58,476 bases of DNA from Comamonadaceae bacterium (GTDB taxonomy: Bacteria; Pseudomonadota; Gammaproteobacteria; Burkholderiales; Burkholderiaceae_C), in NCBI GenBank assembly GCA_947371915.1, contig CANBRM010000006.1, positions 1 to 58,476 of the forward strand, in the 5' to 3' direction. Positions 1 to 9,391 of the stretch are shown one piece after another. The position numbers were made by a program, and so were the translations under genes. A model generated the notes under the pieces. It searched no databases and was not told the origin of the DNA. It worked only from the letters and a program-made list of their open reading frames with translations. Within the stretch, counting starts at the first letter, position 1. Each line of letters opens with the position of its first letter.

Positions 1-104
1 CATAGCAAGTTGGTACCACTCCTTCCCATCCCGAACAGGACAGTGAAACGACTTAGCGCCGATGATAGTGCGGGTTCCCGTGTGAAAGTAGGACATCGTC
101 AGGC
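1..104 (+). rRNA. rrf: 5S ribosomal RNA, 3' part (5' end cut by window)
   Basis: The first bases read as the body of a betaproteobacterial 5S rRNA. The loop around CCATCCCGAACAGGACAGTG and the 3' strand ending in CATCGTCAGG are both present. About ten 5' bases that would pair with the 3' end (a TGCCTGACGA-like start) lie outside the window. It is the last gene of an rRNA operon that must lie upstream, and a strong terminator follows directly. The exact 3' end is judged from base pairing expectations and could be off by a few bases. Confidence 0.92.
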
Positions 105-120
105 TATTACAGCCGCAAGA

Positions 121-147
121 AGCCCCGCTCAGTGAGTGGGGCTTTTT
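121..147 (+). terminator. Rho-independent terminator of the rRNA operon
   Basis: AGCCCCGCTC (121-130) pairs with GAGTGGGGCT (134-143) through one G-U pair around the loop AGT, and a run of five T follows. It lies just after the 5S rRNA and 6 bases before the stop codon of the convergent minus-strand gene. Confidence 0.9.
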
Positions 148-152
148 GTCTT

Positions 153-1073
153 TTAGAGATTTACTAATTTATTCTCGATTCTAATTGCTGCACCAGATTT
201 GATAAGTGACTCACAAATACCAAGAGTCCAATTTGCGAATGTCACTTCTTTAAAATGCGTATGTAGCTGATGAAAATACGAACAATCATTTGCCCACTCG
301 TAAAAATCAGTGAGTTCAACCGACTGTAATTCCAACAGTTTAAATTTCAACAGTACTTTTGCAGCGTGTATTGCATGTTTAAGATGGTCGGCTCTAAAAC
401 CCTCAAGACGTAATCTTGCATAAGCTATTGCCTTTGGAACGTCTGTAAATACAGCACCGTGACCTGGAAGAACTATGCGTGGTTGAAGTTTTTCAATAAG
501 ATCCAACGTCGCACTAACTTCATCAAAAGCTGAAACACCCTCAATTTCAGGGAATACAACGCCGAATCCTTTTTCCCATAAAGCATCTGCCGAAATCAGA
601 ATACCTTCTGAGTCACAAAACAAAATGATTGAATGCGGGTCGTGACCTGGGGCCGAATGAACAAGCCACTCAAGCCCACCAACTTTAAATATCTCCCCTG
701 CTTGAAGATAAGTTTCAGCTTTGAATTGAGGACACTGTTGCCCAGTGGGTGTGTAGGTTAATGCTTCGGGGTCCCATTGCGCCACATGCTCAAAGTGTCC
801 AGGTGGGACACGCGTTTCAACATTCGGATAAACCATTTGCAAATGTGCATTGCCACCGCAATGGTCACTATGTAAATGAGTATTGATAATCAAATCTAGT
901 GGCTGTTCTCCAATCACGGACTGAATAAGATCTGCCGTCTGTTTTGCGTGAGTCCAATACCCAGTATCTATCAACACGGCTTGCCCGCCGTCGTGTAATA
1001 AAACATTGTTCGACGACAGCCAACCACGTTCTAGAAACGAGACACCTTCAGGAAGTTGCAAATTGACCGTCAT
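153..1073 (-). CDS. MBL-fold metallo-hydrolase
   Basis: 306-residue metallo-beta-lactamase fold protein. The metal-binding HxHxDH motif is visible as H66, H68, D70 and H71 in NTHLHSDHCGG. Further ligands are likely in the APGHDP segment near residue 140, the SADALW segment near 163 and LPGHG near 204. The family is made of zinc or iron hydrolases for thioesters, lactones and glutathione conjugates, and the substrate here cannot be told from sequence. Its start overlaps the stop of the upstream acyl-CoA ligase by 4 bases (ATGA), so the two are almost certainly cotranscribed. That suggests a role in acyl-thioester metabolism, which is inference. The gene is visibly more AT-rich than most of the window. 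Confidence 0.88.
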   Translation of the reverse strand: MTVNLQLPEGVSFLERGWLSSNNVLLHDGGQAVLIDTGYWTHAKQTADLIQSVIGEQPLDLIINTHLHSDHCGGNAHLQMVYPNVETRVPPGHFEHVAQWDPEALTYTPTGQQCPQFKAETYLQAGEIFKVGGLEWLVHSAPGHDPHSIILFCDSEGILISADALWEKGFGVVFPEIEGVSAFDEVSATLDLIEKLQPRIVLPGHGAVFTDVPKAIAYARLRLEGFRADHLKHAIHAAKVLLKFKLLELQSVELTDFYEWANDCSYFHQLHTHFKEVTFANWTLGICESLIKSGAAIRIENKLVNL

Positions 1074-2767
1074 TTATTTGCGCGCAATTCTCGTCTCAAC
1101 ACTTTGCCCACATTGGTTTTTGGTAGTTCATCTCTGAACTCAATATATTTGGGATGTTTGTAGCCAGTTAGATTTTCTCTGCAGTAACTCGCAATATCTT
1201 CTTCGGTCAACGTCACATCACTGCGCACGACGAATACTTTGATAGATTCGCCCTGTTTTTCATCAGGAATTCCGACGGCAGCACATTCCACGACACCTGG
1301 GCAGAGCGAAATCACGTTTTCAAGCTCGTTTGGAAACACATTGAAACCACTGACCAAGATCATGTCCTTTTTACGATCCACAATTTGTGTGTATCCATGT
1401 TCATCCATGATGCCGATATCACCAGTCCGCATGAAGCCGTCAGATGTGAACGCTTTAGACGTTTCCTCTGGTTGGTTGTAATAACCAGTCATCACGTTTG
1501 GTCCTTTGATGCAAATTTCACCGCTTTGCCCAGTCGCTAAGCTCAGACCCGCATCGTCCTTGATGGCAATTTCGATACTCGGAAGTGGCAGACCAATATT
1601 TCCGCTGAAGTGCGTGGCGTCAACGGGGTTGTTGGTACCAATCGCACACGTCTCACTCATGCCCCAACCCTCTACCATCGCGCAGTTTGTGACTTCTTGC
1701 CAGCGCTTTGCCGTACCTTCAGAGGCCGCCATCCCACCGGCTTGTGAAACACAGAGGCTTGAGAAATCGAGCGTCTTGAAATGTGGGTGTTGTAACAAGG
1801 CATTGAACAACGTGTTGACAGCGGGCAGCAGATGGAACGGTCGCTTTTTCAACACGTCCACAAACTTATCAATATCGCGCGGGTTGGGAATGAGCGTCAT
1901 ATGCGCTCCCCAACGAATGGACAGCAAACACAGCGTCAAGGCGAAGATGTGATACAGCGGCAATGCCGCAATCGAGTTGACCTTGCGAACGTCGCCAATT
2001 CGCTTCACAGCAGGGGTGAACCAAACTTCGGCTTGAAGAACTGCCGAAATAATATTCCCATGCGTTAAAACAGCCCCTTTCGATAATCCCGTTGTGCCGC
2101 CCGTGTATTGAAGGAATGCTGTCGAAGCAAGGCTGACATTTGCAGATTTGAGAGACAGCGTCGCCCCTTTTGCAAGCGTGTGTAAGAAAGAAACAATCTT
2201 TCTTTCACGCCCACTGGGCATAGATCGAGAGAGTTTGAATGCAGGCACCATACCTACAAGGTGACGTGCGGCAAAGGTGAGCCAATTCCCTTTCACAAAA
2301 CCCAACATGTCGCCCAAGGAAGTCAAAACAACGGTCTCAATTGGCGTTTGATCAATGACTTCTTGGAGTGTTTTTGCAAAATTCTCCAAGATCACAATCG
2401 TTGTGGCTCCTGAATCATTCAGTTGATGCTGCAACTCCCTTGCTGTGTAAAGAGGGTTGACGTTGACACAGACATGGCCCGCGCGAAGAATCGCGGCCAT
2501 CGTCACAGCAAATTGAGGCAAATTGGGCAGCATGATGGCGACCCGAGAGCCTGGCTCTAAACCTAAGTGTTGAAGCCAAGCGCCTAAAGCCGCCGACGCA
2601 CGATCGACATCGGCATACGTCATCCATTGGTCCATGCACACCGAAAACGGCGCCGAAGCATTCTTTTTGAAAGAACTCTCTAAAAAGTCGCCAACGGACT
2701 TAAATTGCTCAGGATGCACCTCATGCGGCACGCCCTCTGGATAAGATTGCAACCATGGTTTATTCAT
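1070..2767 (-). CDS. fadD: long-chain fatty acid--CoA ligase (FadD-like)
   Basis: 565-residue AMP-forming acyl-CoA synthetase, which activates fatty acids with ATP and CoA through an acyl-adenylate. The P-loop-like motif YTGGTTGLSKGA is at 221-232, the adenylate motif GWGMSET near 367, the RTGD motif near 447, and the C-terminal catalytic lysine in LPKTNVGKVLRREL near 555. The length and motif order fit the FadD group. Substrate chain length is not settled by sequence, and several FadD paralogues are usual in this family of bacteria. It is the first gene of a two-gene operon with the MBL hydrolase, divergent from the acetyltransferase at 2899. The DNA is somewhat AT-richer than neighbouring housekeeping genes. 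Confidence 0.92.
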   Translation of the reverse strand: MNKPWLQSYPEGVPHEVHPEQFKSVGDFLESSFKKNASAPFSVCMDQWMTYADVDRASAALGAWLQHLGLEPGSRVAIMLPNLPQFAVTMAAILRAGHVCVNVNPLYTARELQHQLNDSGATTIVILENFAKTLQEVIDQTPIETVVLTSLGDMLGFVKGNWLTFAARHLVGMVPAFKLSRSMPSGRERKIVSFLHTLAKGATLSLKSANVSLASTAFLQYTGGTTGLSKGAVLTHGNIISAVLQAEVWFTPAVKRIGDVRKVNSIAALPLYHIFALTLCLLSIRWGAHMTLIPNPRDIDKFVDVLKKRPFHLLPAVNTLFNALLQHPHFKTLDFSSLCVSQAGGMAASEGTAKRWQEVTNCAMVEGWGMSETCAIGTNNPVDATHFSGNIGLPLPSIEIAIKDDAGLSLATGQSGEICIKGPNVMTGYYNQPEETSKAFTSDGFMRTGDIGIMDEHGYTQIVDRKKDMILVSGFNVFPNELENVISLCPGVVECAAVGIPDEKQGESIKVFVVRSDVTLTEEDIASYCRENLTGYKHPKYIEFRDELPKTNVGKVLRRELRANK

Positions 2768-2862
2768 TCATGTCTCCTTAGAGGCATTTTGAATGCCAAG
2801 TGGCTCTGCCGCCATTGGGAATGTCCCTCGGCAGACACCATGTACGCTTCGTTGTCAGATAA

Positions 2863-2891
2863 TTGCAAGAATAAGGGAAAACCCGTATAAT
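2863..2891 (+). promoter_or_regulatory. sigma-70 promoter with start codon at the predicted +1
   Basis: TTGCAA (2863-2868) and a perfect TATAAT (2886-2891) are separated by 17 bases. Only 7 bases lie between the -10 hexamer and the ATG at 2899, so transcription should begin at or next to the start codon. No Shine-Dalgarno sequence can fit, which predicts a leaderless mRNA. Confidence 0.8.
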
Positions 2892-2898
2892 TGCGGGC

Positions 2899-3624
2899 AT
2901 GACTTTGACCCACACACTGACTCAAACCGCTTTAGATGCTTGTCGTCAATTGCTTGTTCGTTTGGGTGTGCAACAACCGTTCAAACAAGATACAGAGGGT
3001 GTTTTGATCCCCATTTGTCCATTGAATGCCAGTCACTTACCCGGCATTAAAAAACATTTACTAGCTTTGTCTGCACAAGACCGGTATTTGCGTTTCGGTT
3101 ACGCGGCCAACGACGAACAAGTGCTTCGCTATGTGGACGGTTTGAAGTTCGAGCGAGACGAGATTTACGGCATTTTCAACCGTAACTTGGACATCGTGTC
3201 CATGGCGCATCTGGCGATCATGAAAGAGCCTGGCCGTACCTCGAATGCAGAATTTGGTGTATCCGTGCAAGCCTCGGCCCGTGGACGCGGTTATGGTGCG
3301 CGTTTGTTCGAGCGTGCTGTGATGCACGCACGCAATGAAAAAATCTCTGAAATCTATATCCATGCCCTGAGCGAAAACGCGCCCATGATTCGAATCGCTC
3401 GAAAAAGCGGTGCGACTGTGGAGCGTGATGGATCGGAAACCGAGGCTTATTTGCGTCTACCCAAGCGAGATTTAGACAGTCGTGTCACCGAGTTGGTGGT
3501 CGATCAGTTTGCAAAAGCCAACTACAGCATCAAAGAAGATGCCAAGAAGTTTTGGGACTTCTTAGCGAAAGTCGAAGAAATCCGCCAAGGCGTGCGCGCG
3601 GGGCGGCACCAATCTGCAGAATAG
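2899..3624 (+). CDS. GNAT family N-acetyltransferase
   Basis: 241-residue protein with a GNAT fold. The acetyl-CoA pyrophosphate loop is recognisable as ARGRGYGARL at residues 127-136, preceded by the beta-4 strand FGVSVQ and followed by a helix. The N-terminal 45 residues precede the domain and the last 50 form a charged helical tail. GNAT enzymes transfer acetyl groups from acetyl-CoA to amines, and the acceptor is unknown here. The start at 2899 is the only sensible ATG, but it lies 7 bases after a perfect -10 box, so translation is probably leaderless. It is transcribed away from the ligase operon and followed by corC after 72 bases. Confidence 0.88.
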   Translation: MTLTHTLTQTALDACRQLLVRLGVQQPFKQDTEGVLIPICPLNASHLPGIKKHLLALSAQDRYLRFGYAANDEQVLRYVDGLKFERDEIYGIFNRNLDIVSMAHLAIMKEPGRTSNAEFGVSVQASARGRGYGARLFERAVMHARNEKISEIYIHALSENAPMIRIARKSGATVERDGSETEAYLRLPKRDLDSRVTELVVDQFAKANYSIKEDAKKFWDFLAKVEEIRQGVRAGRHQSAE

Positions 3625-3696
3625 TCAGGCAATACGTGCAGGGCTTGGGCTATGCTTGAGGCCTGACAGACTTTCGCGGCCCCGCGCCGCACTCAT

Positions 3697-4587
3697 GTGA
3701 TCGCCCCGAATTCAAGCGCAGCAGACACGAATGACCAACGCACCTATTGGGAGCGTTTCATCGAGTTCATCCATCCTGGCCCAGACTCTCGCGAAGAGCT
3801 CATGGTCGCATTTTCAGACGCAGAAGATAACCAAGTCATCGGTGCTGAAAGCCGCATCATGCTCGAAGGTGTGCTGCGCCTAGCGGACTTGACCGCCGGG
3901 GAAGTAATGGTCGCGGCTCCTCGCATGGATTTGATCAACATTGACGACGCCATCGATGCATGCATGCATCAGGTCATCGACACCGCGCACTCGCGCTTTC
4001 CCGTTTTTGAGGGGGAGCGAGACAACATCGTGGGCATTTTGTTGGCCAAAGATTTGCTCAAGCTCCAACGTTCTCCTGCGCTCAATTTGCGCACCTTATT
4101 GCGCCCGCCCGTGTTTGTGCCCGAGAGCAAGGGTTTGAACGATTTGCTGCGGGAATTTCGCAACACACGTAACCACATGGCTTTGGTGGTTGACGAATTT
4201 GGCCGCATTGCTGGACTGATCACCATCGAAGATGTGCTCGAGCAAATCGTTGGCGAGATCGAAGATGAGTTCGACCAAGACGATGATGCCGGTGATATTT
4301 TTTCGCTCGCTGACAGCACCTTCCGCGTCAGCGGAGACACGGATTTACTGCGTGTGGCCGAAGCATTTGCCATCACGTTCCAAACGGACGAAGACACGGC
4401 CAATGGCGACAGCAAGTTCGACACCATTGGTGGCTTCATTGCCCACGCCATGGGACATGTGCCGCGACGCGGTGAATTCTTTGACGTCAGCGAGCAGCGC
4501 TTCGAGGTGATGCACACCAAAGCAGGGGCGGTGAAGTGGTTCAAGGTCTACCCTTCGCCGGCCAAGACGCAGTCCACAGCGGTCTAA
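3697..4587 (+). CDS. corC: CorC/HlyC-type CBS domain protein
   Basis: 296-residue cytosolic protein of the CorC group. Two CBS domains cover about residues 62-190, and the C-terminal CorC_HlyC (transporter-associated) domain runs from about 205 to 285. The family is linked to magnesium and cobalt efflux and to membrane integrity, and it pairs with lnt in many Proteobacteria, as it does here. The start is a GTG at 3697. An ATG two bases upstream is out of frame. The stop TAA shares its last base with the ATG of lnt (TAATG), which indicates translational coupling. Confidence 0.9.
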   Translation: MIAPNSSAADTNDQRTYWERFIEFIHPGPDSREELMVAFSDAEDNQVIGAESRIMLEGVLRLADLTAGEVMVAAPRMDLINIDDAIDACMHQVIDTAHSRFPVFEGERDNIVGILLAKDLLKLQRSPALNLRTLLRPPVFVPESKGLNDLLREFRNTRNHMALVVDEFGRIAGLITIEDVLEQIVGEIEDEFDQDDDAGDIFSLADSTFRVSGDTDLLRVAEAFAITFQTDEDTANGDSKFDTIGGFIAHAMGHVPRRGEFFDVSEQRFEVMHTKAGAVKWFKVYPSPAKTQSTAV

Positions 4588-6233
4588 TGCAACGCACGCA
4601 CCATTCGCCCCGGTTGCCTTGGCCTCGTGTCTGGCTCATCGTGGGGTTGATCGCAGCAGGCTTGCTGCAAGCCTTGGCCTTGGCGTGGCCTTTTGCCGGA
4701 AGCAGCCAAGGCGTGGCATTGGGCTGGTTGCAGCTTTTGAGCTTGTCATTTTTTGCAGCCTGGCTAGATCGTTCCGAGCAACCTCAACAGGCCTTTTGGC
4801 GTACGTGGTGGTTCGCATGCGCGTGGTTGGTTGGTTGTTTGTGGTGGCTCTTTATTTCCATGAGCACTTATGGAGGCATGCCGGCCGCCTTGGCTGGCGG
4901 CGCTGTATTGGCGCTCGCTGCGAGTTTGGCGTGCATCTATGGTGCCGCTGCTTGGATCTATCGCGTCATCGGCGTGCATCAACTGGGCGTCATGAGCAAA
5001 GCGAGCGCCTTTGCCGTGTTGTGGATGTCGGCTGAGGTGGTTCGCGGCACCTTGTTCACGGGGCTTCCGTGGGGCGCGATTGGCTATGCCCACGTCGATG
5101 GCGTTTTGCATCCTTGGGGCTCATGGGTGGGGGTGTATGGCTTGAGTGCCATGGCTGCGTTTATTGCCATGCTGCTGGGCGCTGAAAACGGACTTTCACG
5201 AGGGGCTGTGCGCAGCCGCTTGGCTGGGATGCTTCTTGCCGCCGTATGTGCCGTGATTGCCGTCACCGCCTTAAACCGCGATGCGTCGGTGAATGAGTCA
5301 CCAACTCAGGCGCCGTTGACCGTCACCCTGTTGCAAGGCAATGTGCAGCAAGATTTGAAGTTTGGCTCAGGCGTCGCCCAAGCCCTGAATGATTACAAGC
5401 AAGGTCTGTTGCAAAGCCGCGCCAACTTAGTCGTCATCCCCGAAACCGCGTTGCCACTTTTGCCGCAGCAATTGCCAGCAGGCTATTGGCAAGACTTACA
5501 GAAGCATTTTTCGCTAGGTCAGCAAGCCGCCTTGATCGGCATGCCATTGGTTGCCCGAGCCAACCCTGAGGAAGTGGTGCTCCGTGGGCAGTCACGTCAA
5601 TTCACCAACTCCGTTTTGGCGCTACAGCCGCCTACGAACGGGGAGCCTTACCGCTATGACAAGCACCATTTGGTGCCGTTTGGCGAGTTTGTTCCCCCCA
5701 TGTTTCAGTGGTTTGTCCGTCTGATGCACATTCCCATGGGCGACTTTTCGAGAGGCGCAGTCGCGCAGCCGCCGTTTGCGTGGCGAGGTGAGCGCATCGC
5801 GCTCAACATTTGCTACGAAGACTTGTTTGGCGAAGAGCTGGCCAAAAGCTTTGCCGATCCCGATCGTGCGCCCACCATCTTGGTCAACCTCAGCAACATC
5901 GCTTGGTTTGGCGACACCGTGGCCATTGACCAACATCTGAATATTTCCCGCATGCGGGCCATGGAGTTGGGGCGGCCGATGTTGCGGGCCACCAACACAG
6001 GGGCGACCGCCATCATCAATGCGCAAGGCGTGGTCACGCATCGCTTGCCCAGTGCTGTGCAGGGTGCATTGCACGGGGAGGTCCAGGGTGTTCATGGGCC
6101 CGTGACTGCTTACGCACGTTGGGTCTCGGCCTGGGGCCTTTGGCCGTTGTGGGGCCTGTCTTTCGTTGTGTTGGTGTTTGTGGCATGGCTAGGTTCGCGC
6201 GCCAAGCACGGCAAACGCTATTTCGGCCCGTAA
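4587..6233 (+). CDS. lnt: apolipoprotein N-acyltransferase
   Basis: 548-residue inner-membrane enzyme that adds the third acyl chain to lipoproteins. The N-terminal half holds about six hydrophobic segments, a nitrilase-like periplasmic domain covers about 265-510, and one C-terminal membrane segment closes the protein. The nitrilase-type catalytic triad can be read directly: E286 in VVIPETALP, K359 in YDKHHLVPFGEF and C409 in NICYEDLFGEE. I chose the ATG at 4587 because it overlaps the corC stop and precedes a normal N-terminal arm. Open frame upstream of it lies within corC. Confidence 0.95.
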   Translation: MQRTHHSPRLPWPRVWLIVGLIAAGLLQALALAWPFAGSSQGVALGWLQLLSLSFFAAWLDRSEQPQQAFWRTWWFACAWLVGCLWWLFISMSTYGGMPAALAGGAVLALAASLACIYGAAAWIYRVIGVHQLGVMSKASAFAVLWMSAEVVRGTLFTGLPWGAIGYAHVDGVLHPWGSWVGVYGLSAMAAFIAMLLGAENGLSRGAVRSRLAGMLLAAVCAVIAVTALNRDASVNESPTQAPLTVTLLQGNVQQDLKFGSGVAQALNDYKQGLLQSRANLVVIPETALPLLPQQLPAGYWQDLQKHFSLGQQAALIGMPLVARANPEEVVLRGQSRQFTNSVLALQPPTNGEPYRYDKHHLVPFGEFVPPMFQWFVRLMHIPMGDFSRGAVAQPPFAWRGERIALNICYEDLFGEELAKSFADPDRAPTILVNLSNIAWFGDTVAIDQHLNISRMRAMELGRPMLRATNTGATAIINAQGVVTHRLPSAVQGALHGEVQGVHGPVTAYARWVSAWGLWPLWGLSFVVLVFVAWLGSRAKHGKRYFGP

Positions 6234-6236
6234 AAT
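6231..6236 (+). promoter_or_regulatory. possible -10 element before glyQ
   Basis: TAAAAT overlaps the stop codon of lnt and lies about 60 bases before glyQ. No convincing -35 element is visible at the right distance, so this is a weak candidate only. Confidence 0.3.
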
Positions 6237-6297
6237 CAAGGGTTTGCAGGCGTCTTGACCTGCTCCTTTTCGCCAACGCCATGTTGGCATGGGTTTT

Positions 6298-7203
6298 ATG
6301 CTGACTTTTCAACAAATCATTCTCAAACTCCAGTCCTACTGGGCCGAGCAAGGCTGTGCCTTGTTGCAACCCATCGACATGGAGGTCGGTGCGGGCACCT
6401 CGCACACCGCCACCTTCTTGCGCGCCTTGGGCCCAGAGCCTTGGAAGGCCGCGTACGTGCAACCCAGCCGCCGCCCCAAAGACGGCCGCTACGGCGAGAA
6501 CCCCAACCGCTTGCAGCATTACTACCAATACCAAGTGGTGTTGAAGCCAGCGCCTAGCAACATCTTGGAGCTCTACTTGGGCTCGCTCGAAGCCCTCGGC
6601 TTTGACCTCAAGAAAAACGACATTCGTTTCGTCGAAGACGATTGGGAAAACCCAACCTTGGGCGCATGGGGCTTGGGCTGGGAAGTTTGGCTCAACGGCA
6701 TGGAAGTCACGCAGTTCACCTACTTCCAGCAAGTCGGCGGCATTGACTGCAAGCCCATCACAGGCGAAATCACCTACGGCCTAGAGCGCTTGGCTATGTA
6801 CCTGCAAGGCGTGGACAACGTCTACAACCTGCAATGGACCGATGGACTCACTTATGGCGACGTTTACAAACAAAACGAAGTGGAGCAGTCCACCTACAAC
6901 TTCGAGCACAGCGATGCCGAGTTCTTGTTTACCGCATTTGGCGCGCACGAGAAACAAGCGCAGCACCTCATGGGCGCACAGTTGGCATTGCCTGCTTACG
7001 AGCAAGTGCTCAAAGCCGCACACACCTTCAACTTGCTTGACGCCCGTGGCGCCATCAGCGTGACCGAGCGTGCCGCCTATATCGGCCGCATCCGTAACTT
7101 GGCTCGCGCCGTGGCGCAGAGCTATTACGAGAGCCGCGAGCGCTTGGGCTTCCCCATGGCACCGCGCGAGTGGGTGGAACAAATGCCAAAGAAGACCGCT
7201 TGA
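6298..7203 (+). CDS. glyQ: glycine--tRNA ligase alpha subunit
   Basis: 301-residue alpha subunit of the bacterial alpha2beta2 glycyl-tRNA synthetase, which carries the class II catalytic core for glycine activation. Recognisable stretches are YWAEQGC near the N-terminus, [33 protein letters not shown], and [23 protein letters not shown] split across the class II motifs. I place the start at 6298 (MLTFQQ) because related proteins begin there. An in-frame ATG at 6289 would add three residues. The gene is followed by glyS after 17 bases, the usual pair. Confidence 0.97.
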   Translation: MLTFQQIILKLQSYWAEQGCALLQPIDMEVGAGTSHTATFLRALGPEPWKAAYVQPSRRPKDGRYGENPNRLQHYYQYQVVLKPAPSNILELYLGSLEALGFDLKKNDIRFVEDDWENPTLGAWGLGWEVWLNGMEVTQFTYFQQVGGIDCKPITGEITYGLERLAMYLQGVDNVYNLQWTDGLTYGDVYKQNEVEQSTYNFEHSDAEFLFTAFGAHEKQAQHLMGAQLALPAYEQVLKAAHTFNLLDARGAISVTERAAYIGRIRNLARAVAQSYYESRERLGFPMAPREWVEQMPKKTA

Positions 7204-7220
7204 GCGTAGGACACAAGAAC

Positions 7221-9350
7221 ATGACGACACACAACCTACTCATCGAACTCTTCGTGGAAGAGCTGCCTCCTAAGGCTTTGCAAAAACTCGGCGACGCTTT
7301 TTCTAGCGTGCTCTTTGACCAACTCAAAGCCCAAGGCTTGACCGCAGCTAATTCAGCCGTGACAGCCTACGCATCGCCACGCCGTTTGGCTGCGCACATC
7401 ACCGCAGTGTCGGCCTTGGCTGCGGACAAAGCCGTGCAGCAAAAACTCATGCCCGTCACTGTGGGCTTAGACGCCAGCGGCAACGCAACACCCGCCTTGC
7501 TGAAAAAGCTGCAAGCCTTGGGCGCAGGCCCTGAGGCCGTGGCCCAACTCAAACGCGCGCCCGATGGCAAAGCCGAGGCTTTGTTCTACGACAGCATCGT
7601 CAAAGGTGCGAGCTTGGCCGACGGTTTGCAAAAAGCCTTGAATGAAGCCATTGCCAAATTGCCCATTCCCAAAGTGATGAGCTACCAGCTCGAAACCGAT
7701 TGCGAATTGCCTGGCTGGAGTAGCGTTAACTTTGTGCGCCCCGCGCACAGCTTGATCGCCTTGCACGGCAGCACCGTGGTGCCTGTCAAAGCATTGGGCC
7801 TCACCGCTGGCAACAGCACACAAGGCCATCGTTTCGAGGCCCGCGTCTCGCCCGTCGTGTTGGCCAATGCCGACGTCTACGCTGACACACTCGCCAAAGA
7901 CGGCTCAGTCATTGCCAGCTTCACTGAGCGCCGCGCTGAGATTGCGCGTCAACTCGAAGCCGCTGCTGCAAAGGTCGGCGGTGGTGTGAAGGCCATCGAA
8001 GACGCAGCATTACTCGATGAAGTCACTGCCTTGGTCGAACGCCCCAACGTGTTGGTGTGCGAGTTTGAAAAACAATTCCTCGACGTGCCACAAGAGTGCC
8101 TCATCCTCACGATGAAGGCCAACCAAAAATACTTCCCGCTGCTCGACGCTGCAGGCAAGCTCACCAACAAGTTCTTGGTGGTCAGCAACATCACGCCTGA
8201 TGATGCGTCTGCCGTCATAGGCGGCAACGAGCGCGTGGTGCGCCCACGTTTGGCCGACGCCAAATTCTTCTTTGACCAAGACCGCAAAAAGACACTCGCT
8301 TCGCGTGTGGATGGTTTGGCTAAGGTCGTGTACCACAACAAACTCGGCACGCAAGGCGAGCGCACCGACCGCGTGCGCGTCATTGCCAAAGGCATCGCCG
8401 CGTTGTTGCCGCAGGCCAAAGACGCCGCCTTTGTGTCCGCCGTTGACGCCGCCGCGCAACTTGCCAAAACCGATTTGCTGACCGATATGGTGGGCGAGTT
8501 CCCCGAGTTGCAAGGCATCATGGGCGGCTACTACGCGCGCCACGATGGTTTGGGCGAGGACGTGGCACAAGCCATCGAAGACCACTACAAACCCCGCTTT
8601 GCAGGCGACGAGTTGCCGCGCAACACGGTGGGTGTGGTCGTGGCCTTGGCCGACAAGTTAGAGACCTTGGTCGGCATGTTTGGCATTGGCAACTTGCCCA
8701 CCGGCGACAAAGACCCGTTCGCTTTGCGCCGTCACGCTTTGGGCGTGGTGCGCATGTTGAGCGAAGCCAATTTGGATGTGGGTTTGGACGCCTTGATCGC
8801 ACAAGCCATTCCCGCCTTTGGCGACAAGATCACAGACCCAGCGGCAGCTTTGACCTCGTTCATTTACGACCGCCTCTCCGGCGGTCTGCGCGAGCAAGGC
8901 TACTCCGCGCAAGAGGTCGAAGCCGTGTTGGCCTTGCGCCCACAACGTTTGAGTGATGTGGCCAAACGTCTCACCGCTGTGCGCGCCTTCGCCGCCTTGC
9001 CCGAAGCTTCTGCCTTGGCTGCTGCCAACAAACGCATTGGCAATGTGCTCAAAAAAGCGGGTGAGGTCGATGCACACGTCAACACCGCCTTGTTCAAGGA
9101 AGACGCCGAGCAAGCCTTGTACGCTGCGATGCAAAAGTTGTTGCCTGAGTCCGAGGCGCAGTTCAAGGCGGGCGATTACACGTCTTCGCTGCAAACCTTG
9201 GCCAACTTGCGCGCCCCAGTGGATGCGTTCTTTGACGATGTCATGGTCAACGCCGAAGAGATGGACTTGCGCCTCAACCGCCAAGGCCTGCTCAAAAGCT
9301 TGCACCTCGCCATGAACCGCGTGGCCGACTTGTCGTGTCTGGCGACTTAA
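7221..9350 (+). CDS. glyS: glycine--tRNA ligase beta subunit
   Basis: 709-residue beta subunit of glycyl-tRNA synthetase, which is needed for tRNA binding and charging. The N-terminal LLIELFVEELPPKAL is characteristic of the family, as are GNERVVRPRLADAKFFFDQD and the DPFALRRHALG segment in the HD-like region. The C-terminal part resembles an anticodon-binding (DALR-type) domain. The start at 7221 is supported by alignment with the family. The open frame upstream of it overlaps glyQ. It forms an operon with glyQ and probably with gmhB and plsC downstream. Confidence 0.97.
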   Translation: MTTHNLLIELFVEELPPKALQKLGDAFSSVLFDQLKAQGLTAANSAVTAYASPRRLAAHITAVSALAADKAVQQKLMPVTVGLDASGNATPALLKKLQALGAGPEAVAQLKRAPDGKAEALFYDSIVKGASLADGLQKALNEAIAKLPIPKVMSYQLETDCELPGWSSVNFVRPAHSLIALHGSTVVPVKALGLTAGNSTQGHRFEARVSPVVLANADVYADTLAKDGSVIASFTERRAEIARQLEAAAAKVGGGVKAIEDAALLDEVTALVERPNVLVCEFEKQFLDVPQECLILTMKANQKYFPLLDAAGKLTNKFLVVSNITPDDASAVIGGNERVVRPRLADAKFFFDQDRKKTLASRVDGLAKVVYHNKLGTQGERTDRVRVIAKGIAALLPQAKDAAFVSAVDAAAQLAKTDLLTDMVGEFPELQGIMGGYYARHDGLGEDVAQAIEDHYKPRFAGDELPRNTVGVVVALADKLETLVGMFGIGNLPTGDKDPFALRRHALGVVRMLSEANLDVGLDALIAQAIPAFGDKITDPAAALTSFIYDRLSGGLREQGYSAQEVEAVLALRPQRLSDVAKRLTAVRAFAALPEASALAAANKRIGNVLKKAGEVDAHVNTALFKEDAEQALYAAMQKLLPESEAQFKAGDYTSSLQTLANLRAPVDAFFDDVMVNAEEMDLRLNRQGLLKSLHLAMNRVADLSCLAT

Positions 9351-9391
9351 ACCTTGTTCACCGCCACACTTAAGCGCAAGATACACACCGC

